Under the pieces are notes generated by a model. It was not told the DNA's origin. It was given only the letters and a program-made list of their open reading frames with translations, and searched no databases. Source: Microbulbifer hydrolyticus (lineage in GTDB: Bacteria; Pseudomonadota; Gammaproteobacteria; Pseudomonadales; Cellvibrionaceae). Taken from it: 64,000 nt of DNA. This document shows, in pieces, positions 41,234-50,700 of the stretch; positions within the stretch are counted from its first letter, which is position 1, and each line of letters starts with the position of its first letter. The stretch is taken from positions 248,001-312,000 of the forward strand of contig NZ_CP047491.1 of the NCBI RefSeq assembly GCF_009931115.1. The letters run 5' to 3'. A program made the translations under genes and the position numbers.

Positions 41234-42124
41234 GTGAAATGTGCAAAATTATCGGTAATAAGTTTTATTATGACGCCTATAAAAAGTTGTGAATTGGAGT
41301 TGTCCAGATTCTTCAATAGGTACTACAAATATTGCGCATCGTCGGATGCCGATGATCTTAAAGATTTACTATCTGTTATGTGTAGTGCATGTGAGAAATT
41401 GGAAAAGGTAAAAGCAGTTAATTTTGGGAAAAACAAACGTTATCGTGCTCTAAAAGCATTGAGAAACTTCGCTACTCATGAGTCAGAGTTGCTCAATTCG
41501 GCAAAGGCCATATCAGTGGTATCTGTAAAGATGATTCACGCTGAAGTGCAGCTCATGAGCTTGTTGCCGTTAGAAGTAGTTGATTATGCAATACGTAATC
41601 TGAAGTCAAAGCAGACCAAAAAGTATTTGAAAGAAGTGACCATCAACTACGGGAGGTATGTAGATATATATCCAGCATTGTTTAACTTTACTGTAGATCT
41701 TTACTTTGAAGTAATAAAGCATAAGCTTAATATCGAAGGGTCAGGGTTTGAAGAGCTAAAGAATTCTATTAATTATGAAAAAGTGAATGGTTTTCCTCAC
41801 TATATAAGTGGAAAAGTCATCATGCTGGATGGTTCTGATGTCAATAATTTTATCGAAACGCAGGCTGTAAGTATTGAGCATAAAAATCTCGAGTTTGCAG
41901 AGGCTCCAATTGGTGAGGGTGGGCTTTATAGTTTTGTAACTGCTTATGACGCAATGCCATTTGATGAAGGGCGTAAAATGGAAAAAGAAGACAAATCCTA
42001 TATTTTAAACCTTCTAATCGATAGTGGTGTTGTTACATTTAACTGTAAAGAATTAAGTGCTACGCGTCCTCTTAGTCCAATTGAAGCTGTCATAATTTAC
42101 GAGTATTTAAATGATGGGTTATGA
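41234..42124 (+). CDS. hypothetical cassette protein
   Basis: 296 residues. GTG start with GGAG five bases before; an ATG at 41270 is the alternative. The first half is helical (SRFFNRYYKYCASSDADDLKDLL, RYRALKALRNFATHESELLNSAKAI), in a way that recalls HEPN-like or dimeric helical bundles, though no catalytic motif is clear. The second half is mixed. Low G+C like the other cassettes. Last gene of the plus-strand array. Confidence 0.6.
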   Translation: MKCAKLSVISFIMTPIKSCELELSRFFNRYYKYCASSDADDLKDLLSVMCSACEKLEKVKAVNFGKNKRYRALKALRNFATHESELLNSAKAISVVSVKMIHAEVQLMSLLPLEVVDYAIRNLKSKQTKKYLKEVTINYGRYVDIYPALFNFTVDLYFEVIKHKLNIEGSGFEELKNSINYEKVNGFPHYISGKVIMLDGSDVNNFIETQAVSIEHKNLEFAEAPIGEGGLYSFVTAYDAMPFDEGRKMEKEDKSYILNLLIDSGVVTFNCKELSATRPLSPIEAVIIYEYLNDGL

Positions 42125-42127
42125 GGA

Positions 42128-42202
42128 ATTTAACGCTTTTAATAAGGTGGGCAGGAATGACAAAAACGCGCAGTGTTTTTGTGTCTTAATTTGACGTTAG
42201 AC
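42128..42202 (+). repeat. attC-like site, end of the plus-strand array
   Basis: TTTAACG (42129-42135) and ACGTTAGAC (42194-42202) form the cores. CAAAAACGCG and CAGTGTTTTTG pair in the centre. 75 bases end to end. It directly follows the stop of the last cassette gene. Confidence 0.7.
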
Positions 42203-42215
42203 AACCGATTTACCC

Positions 42216-42380
42216 AAAAAAATAGACTCCCTGTAAAGTTAGACTTCGGCCTAAGGCGGAGGTGTAACATGGGTAAGAAGATAGCTCAGACGCATACGGA
42301 AGAATTCCGTCTCTAGGCGGTGGCATTGAGTGTGTTGATGAAAAGACACGAGTGACCAACGTTGCAGACCTTGGCGGACT
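42216..42380 (+). mobile_element. IS3-type orfA remnant
   Basis: A short frame beginning with ATG at 42269 reads KKIAQTHTEEFRL, stop, AVALSVLMKRHE. TEEFRLxAV is the typical start of IS3-family OrfA proteins. GACTCCCTGTAAAGTTAGAC before it may be the inner part of an IS end. A nonsense codon at 42314 and loss of the rest make it a relic. Confidence 0.45.
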
Positions 42381-42581
42381 ATTCGTCGGCCTGATTTGGG
42401 CGCAGTAGGCAACTACCCTTAATTTGGTCTGAACTAATCCATCTTATTTTCGGAGTACTCAGGTGTATAACTTCGGACTGAACCAGACAGGGTACTATAT
42501 GAAAAACTGGCAACTTTAATATCAATTTTAACTTATCCATATAAGGTTCTGCCTTTGTCCTCGGAACCGTTAGTTGAGAGG

Positions 42582-43139
42582 TCACTGCACATTTATGGCC
42601 TCAATCTCAAGCTGCATCCGCTCCACCAGCGCCACACCTCCTGTGCTCAGCACCAGCCTGTCCAGATGGTTCCAGTAGGCCAGCTTGCGCGTCACCAAAA
42701 TGTTTTCTACCTCCTTTTCGAAGCTACCCTTAAGGCCCACCGCGCGCAGCATTTGCTGGTATTCATCCACCATCCCGATCTTCCCCACTTGGTCACGGGT
42801 CAGGCCCGCCCTATGGGTAGTCACGATACTGGTCAACTGCGGTAACTGCGACGTACCACGGACCAACACTACCAGCATGACCTGAATGCGCATGGCGGCG
42901 TCGGATAAGACATCGCTTTTGTTCAGCTCGTTCAGAAAAAAACACCCACCCATTTCCTTCAGCTCGTATCCGATGCAGCTGTAGAGCTGGATGTAGTGTT
43001 CCCGGTTCAATGCTGAAGATAGCTCGTCATACAGCGGGTTGGGTACCAGCAGATCCCCCTCCATCACTTGCTTGTTGATGACCCAGCCATTGATGAGCTC
43101 GTTGTAGATTTGCCGACTGTACTCTTTATCCACGCGCAT
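42582..43139 (-). CDS. jetB: Wadjet JetB-like (MukE-like, DUF4194-type) subunit
   Basis: 185 residues. Small winged-helix accessory of SMC-type systems that sits on the JetA/MukF-like kleisin. Features: NGWVINKQVMEGDLLVPNPLYDELSSALN, HYIQLYSCIGYELKEMGGCFFL and MLRAVGLKGSFEKEVENI, the MukE/JetB pattern. No signal peptide. It overlaps jetA by 14 bases. It is the last gene of the leftward jetD-C-A-B operon. The family call comes mainly from operon context plus size. Confidence 0.75.
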   Translation of the reverse strand: MRVDKEYSRQIYNELINGWVINKQVMEGDLLVPNPLYDELSSALNREHYIQLYSCIGYELKEMGGCFFLNELNKSDVLSDAAMRIQVMLVVLVRGTSQLPQLTSIVTTHRAGLTRDQVGKIGMVDEYQQMLRAVGLKGSFEKEVENILVTRKLAYWNHLDRLVLSTGGVALVERMQLEIEAINVQ

Positions 43140-44583
43140 GCTCCTCAGTTGGTGTCCCGTTCTCGCTTACGACGGGCGTATAGGTTCGTATCTGGTAGGT
43201 AAGGGTCTGACCCGCGTAGGCGATTTGCAGCTCCGGTTGTGGCGGCGCCAGCGTCACCTCCCCACGCCCCTGTACACAGGGAACCGCATCGAAGATATCT
43301 TTCATCGTGTATCCAGGCATGGCTCGCACTAGGTGCTCGTGCAGCGTGCGATAGATATCCGGCGAATCTTCACCGAACGGAAAGCTTTCCATCGCCGCCA
43401 GTATGCGATCCATGTTGTTACGCCGCGCGATCTCCTCTTCGCTCAGGCCTCCGGACACCGCTACCAGCTTCGCCTCGGCAATATGCTCCTCGGCCTCCAA
43501 CCGCACTCGCAGCAGCTCGTCCAATAGCGCGGTGCCATCTTCCTCTGGCCAGCTGATTTTGCTGTTCTGGGATCGGTTGAAGCTCTTCAGAGTGCCCAGT
43601 ACGCGCACGGGTTTGAACACCTCATCGTCCGGGCGCAAGCGCCAGTCGCGCAGTTGCCCCGTCTGTCGCTCCTGCACGGCGCTGCGCAGAGCGTTGTAAA
43701 GGTCCTCGACGCGGTTGTACCGGCGTCGCTCGTCTTCCGCGAACTTGATGTAGGTATCGAGGCTTTTGGCGATATCCCCGATCTCCTGCGCATTGCTCAG
43801 GATATGCAACTGTACCCGGGTCAACCGGCTCACGTGCTCGGTCATCTTGCGCTGGCGAAAGCGGTCGATGATCTGCCGAACAAGTGCCATGGGCGCGTGG
43901 CTGCCATCCAGTTCGGTCACGTCGCGGTGGATGTCCAGCCGCTCATCCAGGAACTGGAGGGTAGGAGTGACATGGCGCTCGTGGATATGCAGGATCGACT
44001 TCAGTGCCTCCCGCATCTGGTCCGTCTGCTGCAGGTCGGTGAACGCATGCTCATCGACCTTACTTGCTAGCCGCTCCGCCTGGCCGCGCAGCGCGCGCAA
44101 CGCAATCCGCAGGCGCGAATCCACATGTTGCAGGGTGTAGTAGACCGCTTCCACCATCTCCTCGAACTGCGGTTCCCCAGGGGCCCACTCCACATGGAAG
44201 TTACTGACCTGCTTGTAGCACTGCTCAAGCTGGGCCATCAGCTGGTTCAGCTCCGCCGACGAAAGCTCCCGCATTCGTGTGTTGTCGAGGTGGCGCAGCA
44301 TCTCCAGCACGAAGTCCTGAAGCCGGAAGCGCCCGGAGCGGCTGTCCTGATAATTGAGTAGCCCGTTCTGTTCCAGGTTTTCCAGTGACAGGGTATCCAA
44401 CTGTTTCTGCTGGTCTTTCTTGTCGAGGTGCGCAGTGGATTTCACCAGCAACTGGTTGTAGTCGCTGATGGTGAATTCCATCGACGGGTTGTTCTGCTGG
44501 CGCTCGACCTTGTCCATCAGTGCAAAGAATAGGTTCTTGTGCTCAAGGATGGTGATCAGTGTGCGATCCGTTCTGACCGGCAT
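43126..44583 (-). CDS. jetA: Wadjet JetA-like (MukF-like kleisin) subunit
   Basis: 485 residues. Winged-helix start (ITILEHKNLFFALMDKVERQQNN, FTISDYNQLLVKSTAHLDKKDQQKQL) and long helical middle with many Glu/Arg residues (SKVDEHAFTDLQQTDQMREAL), the layout of MukF/JetA kleisins that bridge the SMC heads. The C-terminal 60 residues (RGEVTLAPPQPELQIAYAGQTLTYQIRTY) look like a second small domain. One base separates it from jetC. Confidence 0.78.
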   Translation of the reverse strand: MPVRTDRTLITILEHKNLFFALMDKVERQQNNPSMEFTISDYNQLLVKSTAHLDKKDQQKQLDTLSLENLEQNGLLNYQDSRSGRFRLQDFVLEMLRHLDNTRMRELSSAELNQLMAQLEQCYKQVSNFHVEWAPGEPQFEEMVEAVYYTLQHVDSRLRIALRALRGQAERLASKVDEHAFTDLQQTDQMREALKSILHIHERHVTPTLQFLDERLDIHRDVTELDGSHAPMALVRQIIDRFRQRKMTEHVSRLTRVQLHILSNAQEIGDIAKSLDTYIKFAEDERRRYNRVEDLYNALRSAVQERQTGQLRDWRLRPDDEVFKPVRVLGTLKSFNRSQNSKISWPEEDGTALLDELLRVRLEAEEHIAEAKLVAVSGGLSEEEIARRNNMDRILAAMESFPFGEDSPDIYRTLHEHLVRAMPGYTMKDIFDAVPCVQGRGEVTLAPPQPELQIAYAGQTLTYQIRTYTPVVSENGTPTEEHARG

Positions 44584-44584
44584 A

Positions 44585-47500
44585 TCAGGCCTCGTCCTCC
44601 GCAGTCACCACGGTCTCTGCGGCGGATTGTTCCGGTGCGGCATTCTCGCCGGTGCTGCTGGGCAGGGTCACCTCGCCGCGTAGCGCTTCATGCCGGATTA
44701 CGTGCACCGCCTGACATTTGCCCACGGCAAAACCCTCGCTCAGCTTGCGAGTGTAGATGTCGTGCCAGCGGCCGATGTATTGCACGATGTAGCCGTTGTT
44801 GTGGGGGTTGGCCACCAGCAGCACCATGCGGCTGCCCTCCACCACCCGGCGCAGCTCCGGCAGGTTCTTCTCGTCGAGGCTGCCTACCTCGTCAAACACC
44901 ACCGGCAGGGTGAACACCACATCCTCAGGTACCAGCTTCTTCATCAGGATCGACAGCAGTACCGCGTTGATCATGCCGTTGGTACCGTGGGACTGGGAGG
45001 TGTCCTCCTTCTGGCCCCGGATTTCGTAGATGAAGCGCACTCCGGTGATGATCTTTTCCAGGTTCAGCTTGGTGGAGCCGCGCGCGCTGGTCAGATACTT
45101 CTCGCTGAAGTCCATCAGCCGGCGGTGGAAGGATTCACTCATCAGCTCGGTGGTACCGCGCCCGTAGTCCTGCAGCTCCTTGCGCAGTTCGATGAACGCC
45201 TGCAATGCCTGGATGCGGATGCTGACCCCGGACAGGTTGGAAATCCGGATGCCTTCCAGCGTTTCGTTGATGCGGCTCTGGAAGTTCTCGATGGCCACTC
45301 CCATGCTCTCCAACATGCTCATTTCGATGCTAGTGCGGTGGTTGTGGTTGGCGATCTGGGATTTGTGGTCGCGCTCCTTTCTGTCGAGGTTTTCGAACTC
45401 GGAGCGGATCTGCTCGTAGATGGCCTGGAACTCGGTGTCGTCGAGTTGCGGTTTGTGGGTAATCTCCGGCGGAACGTCCATGATGCCGGCTCCGGCCAAT
45501 ACCCGGAACCGGTGCTCGGCTTCCTGGACGGCGTCGATCACCGCCCTCAGGCTCTGCTCCAGTGGCTGGTAGTGGGCGCTGAGTTCGCCCGGATCTGTGA
45601 TCAGCTGTGCGCTGATACTTGCGGGACGCGTGCTGCTTTCAAGTTCTGGGAGACTGCGCACCGCGTGGTTGAGTTCCTGCTTGGTGGTCTTGATGGCGTG
45701 TCGCAGGTCGTCCAGCGCGCGGAGTGCCTCGGTGACTTCTTCCTGCTCTGCCAGCAGCTGCCCCAGGTGCTCCTCGACGTATTTCAGCTCGATTTCGAAT
45801 TCATCCTGTTGCGCACGGAGCGCCTCTTGTTCCACCAGCCGGTTTTGCACATCGTCCTGGATGCCGGGCAAGCGCTGCAGCAGGGCGATCTCGCCCCTTA
45901 GCTCGACGATTTCAGTTTTTTTCTCCGCCAGCATTTCCTGTGACAGTGGCCCGTTGGCGGAGATGATTCGGTGGAGTTCGCTGATGCGCTTGTCCACCCC
46001 CCCGATGGTGCGGCGTACCGCGTCCAGTAGGTTTTCGGCTTCCTTGCGGCTGCTCTCTTCGTCGTAGGGGTTCACATGTGCAGTTGGCAGGATCTCACCG
46101 CCGAGAACCAGCTGACCTGCCTCGTTGAGGGTGAATAATTCCGCGAACCCTTGAATGGCCTTGGCCTGGCTCCCCATTGGGGTGATGCTGAGGCGACGGA
46201 AGTCGGTGTTCAAGCTGTTGAGCACAGTCGCGCTGTGGCTGTCGAGGTGGTTCAGGAAGCATTGGCCGAAGTCGGCGATCAGTGCCTCCAGCTTGGCGGC
46301 CTCCTGCTGCGCGGTCTTTTTCTCTCCTAGTCGTCTCTCTAGTTCGGCGGTGGCGCTCTCCTTGGACTCCATGCTGCGGAGCGCTTCCTCTTCGTCACGA
46401 AGGATTCCTTGCAGGTAATCCACCACTTCCTGCGGGTCTCCGCTTTCGCACATCAATTGGTTCTGCTGGATGATGGCCTCGGCCCCCTGCAGGTTTTTCT
46501 GCCCGGTGGCGAGGTTCTTTGCGAGCAGGTTAAGCCCGCCCTTCACTTCGCTAAGCTTGCGGTTGGCGAGGTTGCGGCTGTCCTTGGCGCCGTTGAGCTG
46601 ACGCTGCAGGCTGGCCTTGCGGCCATGCAACTCCTGCAATTGCGGCTCGAGTCCTTCCTGCATCGGCTCCAGTGACGCTCGCAGCAGCCAGTAACGCTTG
46701 TGGGCTTTGATCTTTTCGGTATTGAAGGTGTGGTAGGCCCGGTTAAGTGCCTGCCAGTCGTCGCTGTGGTTCTTGATGGCCTGAATCTGTATAGCGTTGC
46801 GCCGCAGGCTCTCGCGGTCTTCGCTGATCTGCTTGAGGTCGATGTTCACTGATTTTTTGGTGAGCGCGATCTCGCTGTCGATGATGTTCGCGATGGCCTG
46901 GGGGAGGTTGCCGCCGCTCGCACCCTTGATGTCAAACGACAGTTGCAGCAGGGCCTTGATGGATTTCAGCAGGGCGCCACTCGGGGGCTGCACCGTGGGC
47001 ATGATGCAGTAGCGGGTTTCCCGGCGGCCGGGCGTGTAGCGGGTGTACATCGCCGTGCGAATCCGCTCCTGATCGTCAAACACCTCGCCGTGCATCTGCA
47101 ACAGGGTTTGCTGTACGTCGCTCAGCGCCATAGCTTCCGGGGGCTTGCCCAGGCCGTTATTGGCCTCGGAATGGATATCCCAGAATAGGTGGCGGATGGC
47201 CTCGTAGGGCTTGTCGATCATGATGCGCGCGTATCCCAGTTCTTCCTTGCTGCGGTGCAGCACCACACAGAAGTCGCCCACCGGGTTCTCCGCTTCCAGA
47301 ATCAGGAAGGAATTGGGCGCGGGGAAGTAGTAGTTGAAGCTCTTGATGCCGGAATACACCTCCCCGCCCGACTTGAATTCAAACTTCTGCTCGCAGTTAC
47401 GGAAATTGACCTCTGGCAACAGGAACAGCTTTAGGGCGTTGAGCCCGGAGGTCTTGCCTTCGTTGTTGCGCGAGAGCAGAGCGGCGGTTTCATTAAGCGG

Positions 47501-47596
47501 GATCTCGACGTAGGCGGCGTTGCCAGAGTTCACCATGATGAGGGTTTTCAGCCGGTACTTGTCGCCATCGACTAGAGAGTGTTGCGCGTTATCCAT
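44585..47596 (-). CDS. jetC: Wadjet JetC-like SMC/MukB-type ATPase
   Basis: About 1003 residues. Predicted ATP-driven motor that extrudes loops on incoming plasmid DNA. The P-loop near residue 35 is SRNNEGKTSGLNALKLFL; the first Gly of the usual GxNGxGK is changed, as in MukB-like proteins. Coiled coils fill about 250-470 and 600-830. The signature SQSHGTNGMINAVLLSIL and Walker B with D-loop PVVFDEVGSLDEKNLPEL come near the end, followed by VLLVANPHNN. The Met of MDNAQHSL is used as start; it overlaps jetD by eight bases. Confidence 0.88.
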   Translation of the reverse strand: MDNAQHSLVDGDKYRLKTLIMVNSGNAAYVEIPLNETAALLSRNNEGKTSGLNALKLFLLPEVNFRNCEQKFEFKSGGEVYSGIKSFNYYFPAPNSFLILEAENPVGDFCVVLHRSKEELGYARIMIDKPYEAIRHLFWDIHSEANNGLGKPPEAMALSDVQQTLLQMHGEVFDDQERIRTAMYTRYTPGRRETRYCIMPTVQPPSGALLKSIKALLQLSFDIKGASGGNLPQAIANIIDSEIALTKKSVNIDLKQISEDRESLRRNAIQIQAIKNHSDDWQALNRAYHTFNTEKIKAHKRYWLLRASLEPMQEGLEPQLQELHGRKASLQRQLNGAKDSRNLANRKLSEVKGGLNLLAKNLATGQKNLQGAEAIIQQNQLMCESGDPQEVVDYLQGILRDEEEALRSMESKESATAELERRLGEKKTAQQEAAKLEALIADFGQCFLNHLDSHSATVLNSLNTDFRRLSITPMGSQAKAIQGFAELFTLNEAGQLVLGGEILPTAHVNPYDEESSRKEAENLLDAVRRTIGGVDKRISELHRIISANGPLSQEMLAEKKTEIVELRGEIALLQRLPGIQDDVQNRLVEQEALRAQQDEFEIELKYVEEHLGQLLAEQEEVTEALRALDDLRHAIKTTKQELNHAVRSLPELESSTRPASISAQLITDPGELSAHYQPLEQSLRAVIDAVQEAEHRFRVLAGAGIMDVPPEITHKPQLDDTEFQAIYEQIRSEFENLDRKERDHKSQIANHNHRTSIEMSMLESMGVAIENFQSRINETLEGIRISNLSGVSIRIQALQAFIELRKELQDYGRGTTELMSESFHRRLMDFSEKYLTSARGSTKLNLEKIITGVRFIYEIRGQKEDTSQSHGTNGMINAVLLSILMKKLVPEDVVFTLPVVFDEVGSLDEKNLPELRRVVEGSRMVLLVANPHNNGYIVQYIGRWHDIYTRKLSEGFAVGKCQAVHVIRHEALRGEVTLPSSTGENAAPEQSAAETVVTAEDEA

Positions 47597-48410
47597 GAAG
47601 GGGGTCCAGATAGGTTTCCTGCTCGAGCTTTTTGCCGGTGAGATACAGGCGTTGGAGTAGAGCGGTGAGTTCGGGATGTGCGCGTCCGGCACGGTGTATC
47701 GCAGTGCGCTCGTCCTGGCTCATGCTTGAGGTGGCGCGGGCGAGATAGGCGTCGATGTTGTCGGGCACCAGAAAGCGCGGCTGCAGGCCGGTATCCGCCA
47801 GCAGTGTTTTGATGCTGCCGTAGATCTTGATGCCGCCCGGGTCCAGGTCCAGGAGGGTGTGCACCGCCCGGTATCGGGTATACAGAGTGCGATTACAGGC
47901 TTTGGCCGCCGCCTGCCCCGCACCGAAGAGAAGGGTAATTTCAAGGGGTGCGGCAGATAGGCCGCAGCGTTCCACTAATAGGGCAATCGTTTCTTCGAAG
48001 CGGATGAAATTCTGCAGGTTTTCCACGATGACCAGGATGTCCCCGGCAGGTTCATCTTCGATCCAGCTTTGTCCATCCCGGCTGAAGGCGACGCGCGGCC
48101 TGTCCCAGCTGATATGTTGAATCATCAGCGCATTTCCCTCGACCCGCTCACTGTGGGACTTACCGCTATGGGATGCGCTTATGCGGTCGATGATGGGGGC
48201 GGGCGCCGGGAACTGGGATTCGATCTCCCGCAGCGACCGCTCATCAAGAACTTTAATAACGCTCTCGCCGGCGAATCGGGACTCGGGTTGCAGGCACTGC
48301 ATCAGATGTCCCGGCAATACGCCATTTCTGCCCATGGCGGTCAGGAACCGGCGCCAGTTGATGGGGGCGCCATCTCGTATTGCGCTGAAGTATTCGTGGG
48401 GTTTGGGCAT
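47589..48410 (-). CDS. jetD: Wadjet JetD-like TOPRIM nuclease, short form
   Basis: 273 residues, shorter than the roughly 400 residues common for JetD. The C-terminal TOPRIM-like core is visible: the acidic residue in DILVIVENLQNF, then LLFGAGQAAAKACNRTL and the DxD of HTLLDLDPGGIKIYGSI. JetD cuts the DNA loaded by the SMC complex. The N-terminal arm domain (DUF3322 type) seems reduced. It is the first gene of the operon and starts 213 bases from the divergent DUF2779 gene. Confidence 0.78.
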   Translation of the reverse strand: MPKPHEYFSAIRDGAPINWRRFLTAMGRNGVLPGHLMQCLQPESRFAGESVIKVLDERSLREIESQFPAPAPIIDRISASHSGKSHSERVEGNALMIQHISWDRPRVAFSRDGQSWIEDEPAGDILVIVENLQNFIRFEETIALLVERCGLSAAPLEITLLFGAGQAAAKACNRTLYTRYRAVHTLLDLDPGGIKIYGSIKTLLADTGLQPRFLVPDNIDAYLARATSSMSQDERTAIHRAGRAHPELTALLQRLYLTGKKLEQETYLDPLHG

Positions 48411-48623
48411 CAGGCTTTATTCTGCTGCGTGGGCACGATAACGGCGTTTCATCCTATAGCCGAATGAGCGTTGGCGCCAGTTTCGAGGGGTATGCCCACC
48501 CTGATCCCCTGATCCCTCGCACCAGTTCGGACGATCGCGGATTTCCACTACAGGGCATCGTAATCAGCTTCTATGTACATAAATTGGTGTAGGGTAATGG
48601 AACTGCCGGGAAAGGAAGACGTC
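48411..48623. promoter_or_regulatory. divergent promoter region, Wadjet and DUF2779
   Basis: A 213-base gap between jetD (leftward) and the DUF2779 nuclease (rightward). Transcription of both defence units must start here. No operator palindrome was seen. AAGGAAG just before 48624 is the ribosome site of the nuclease gene. Confidence 0.4.
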
Positions 48624-50606
48624 ATGGCTAAGAATTCTCTCCATCAGCAGATGCCGGTGCTGTTGACCAAGTCGCGCTTCAGGCGAGCCCTTGAATGCCC
48701 CACCAAGCTTTATTATGGCGAACAACCAAACTATGCCAACCAGAGCCTGGAAGATGACTTCCTCGCTGAGCTGGCCCGTGGCGGATTCCAGGTTGGGGCA
48801 CTAGCGAAGTGCTATTTCCCTAATGGGGAAGACCTGTCAGACCTGGATGCCGATGCCGCCCTGGTGCGCACAAAAGAATTATTACGCCAGGGAAAAGTCA
48901 CGATTTTTGAGGCCGCATTCCAGTATGACCAGCTACTGGTGCGTGTGGATATTCTCATCAAGGATAGTGACCGCTACCAGCTGATCGAAGTCAAGGCGAA
49001 AAGTTGGGAGCCGGCAAGCGATCGCTTTCTGAATAATAAAAGAACCGGAATCCTAAGGGAGTGGGAACCTTACGTCTGCGATGTTGCATTTCAGAGAGTG
49101 GTGCTTGAAAAAGCGCTGAACACCAACAACATCGAAAGCTATCTTATGCTGGCCAATAAGCAGGCCAGCGCCGCTACCGACGGGTTGAACAGCAAATTCC
49201 TGGTGGTAGGCGAGCAGCATAAGGTGGTGGTATCTCCCGACCTCACTGACGAAGACCTAGCCAATGAGCTGCTCATAAGAGTCAGTGTCAAAGAGCCGTT
49301 AGACTTTGTCCTGGCAAAAGGCGAATACCACGGACAGTCCTTCGAAGGCTACATTGCGGTCGCTGTTGATGCCCTGCAAAAGGGGGCGCGCTTGGCCGGG
49401 CGTATTGGTACGGTTTGCAAGAAATGCGAATTTCACTGTACCCCGCAAGACGACATCAATGGATTACAAAGTGGTTTTCGCGAGTGCTGGAAGGAGGCAC
49501 TGGGCTGGCAGGATAAGGACTTTGGAGATCCTTCGGTACTGGAAATTGCCAACTTCCGCAATGCCGATAAGCTCTTCGCCCAAGGCAAAGCCAAACTGAT
49601 AGATACCGAAGAGGCAGACATCAATCCCGCGCCAGACGGGAAACGAGGCCTTTCCAATAGCCAACGCCAGTGGCTGCAGATTACCAAGGTGCAGGAGGGA
49701 GACAGCAGCCCGGAAATCTGTATAGATGAACTGCGAGAAGAAATAAATCGCTGGACGTACCCACTGCACTTTATCGATTTCGAAACCATCACCGCCGCGC
49801 TTCCCTTCACTCGCGGTCGTCACCCCTACGAGGGCGTGGCCTTCCAGTTTTCACACCATGTGGTGCAGGAGGATGGCACTGTCGCACACGCGCACCAGTT
49901 CCTGGATACCACCCTGGGACATTTCCCCAGCTTCGACTTTATCCGCAAGCTCAAGGAAGCATTGGATAGTGACGACGGCACAATCTTTCGTTATTCAGCC
50001 CATGAAAACAGTATCCTCAACCTGATCCACCGCCAGCTGCGGGATAGCGGACTGTCGGATAAGGACGTCCACGAACTGTGCACGTTTATCGAGTCCATTT
50101 CCCATTCAACGAAAGGTAGTGAAAGAGAGTGGCGTGGACCGCGGGATATGGTCGATATGCTGGAATTGGTCAAGCGCTATGCCTACTACCCGGCGACCAA
50201 GGGTTCCAATTCCATCAAGTATGTACTGCCGGCCGTGCTGAGCGACTCTGCCTTTCTGCAGGAGAAATACGCCCAGCCAATCTATGGCGCGGCAGGTGGT
50301 ATTCCCAGTCACAACTTTACAGACTGGCAGTGGATACAGAAGCAAAACGGCCAAGTTCAGGATCCCTACCGCCTGCTGCCGCGCATGTTTGAAGGTATGC
50401 CGGAAAATCTTGATGAACTACTGTCGGAAAGCGACAGCCTGGCCAATGGTGGTGCGGCGCTGGCGGCATACGCAAAGATTCAGTCCACGGAGATGGGCGA
50501 TTATGAGCGCAAAGAGCTGCGGGCGGCGCTGTTGAAATACTGTGAGCTGGATACGCTGGCTATGGTGATGATTTTTGAAGCGTGGCAGGCAGCGGTGAGA
50601 AGCTAG
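48624..50606 (+). CDS. DUF2779 protein: Cas4/RecB-like nuclease fused to a DEDD exonuclease
   Basis: 660 residues. The N-terminal half has a PD-(D/E)xK core, VDILIKDSDRYQLIEVKAKSW (Asp, then Glu-x-Lys), and a late Cys cluster, VCKKCEFHC plus RECW, like the iron-sulphur Cas4/AddB nucleases. The C-terminal half (DUF2779) has the DnaQ-type acidic motifs HFIDFETITA, RYSAHENSIL and YCELDTLAMV. The ATG at 48624 follows AAGGAAG at proper spacing; an in-frame start 51 bases earlier has none. Found in defence islands; substrate unknown. Degraded relatives lie at 60540 and 61328. Confidence 0.85.
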   Translation: MAKNSLHQQMPVLLTKSRFRRALECPTKLYYGEQPNYANQSLEDDFLAELARGGFQVGALAKCYFPNGEDLSDLDADAALVRTKELLRQGKVTIFEAAFQYDQLLVRVDILIKDSDRYQLIEVKAKSWEPASDRFLNNKRTGILREWEPYVCDVAFQRVVLEKALNTNNIESYLMLANKQASAATDGLNSKFLVVGEQHKVVVSPDLTDEDLANELLIRVSVKEPLDFVLAKGEYHGQSFEGYIAVAVDALQKGARLAGRIGTVCKKCEFHCTPQDDINGLQSGFRECWKEALGWQDKDFGDPSVLEIANFRNADKLFAQGKAKLIDTEEADINPAPDGKRGLSNSQRQWLQITKVQEGDSSPEICIDELREEINRWTYPLHFIDFETITAALPFTRGRHPYEGVAFQFSHHVVQEDGTVAHAHQFLDTTLGHFPSFDFIRKLKEALDSDDGTIFRYSAHENSILNLIHRQLRDSGLSDKDVHELCTFIESISHSTKGSEREWRGPRDMVDMLELVKRYAYYPATKGSNSIKYVLPAVLSDSAFLQEKYAQPIYGAAGGIPSHNFTDWQWIQKQNGQVQDPYRLLPRMFEGMPENLDELLSESDSLANGGAALAAYAKIQSTEMGDYERKELRAALLKYCELDTLAMVMIFEAWQAAVRS

Positions 50607-50700
50607 ATCGCCATCTGAAATCCGGCTTTATTGCCCGTGCGGTTCCTAGTAATGTTCAGTATCCATAAGAAAAATTCAATGATATAGCGATTAGTAGCCG

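Noticed and set aside
42216-42380. Intact IS3 element
   Set aside because: Only the first codons of orfA with a nonsense mutation remain; no orfB and no paired terminal repeats were seen.
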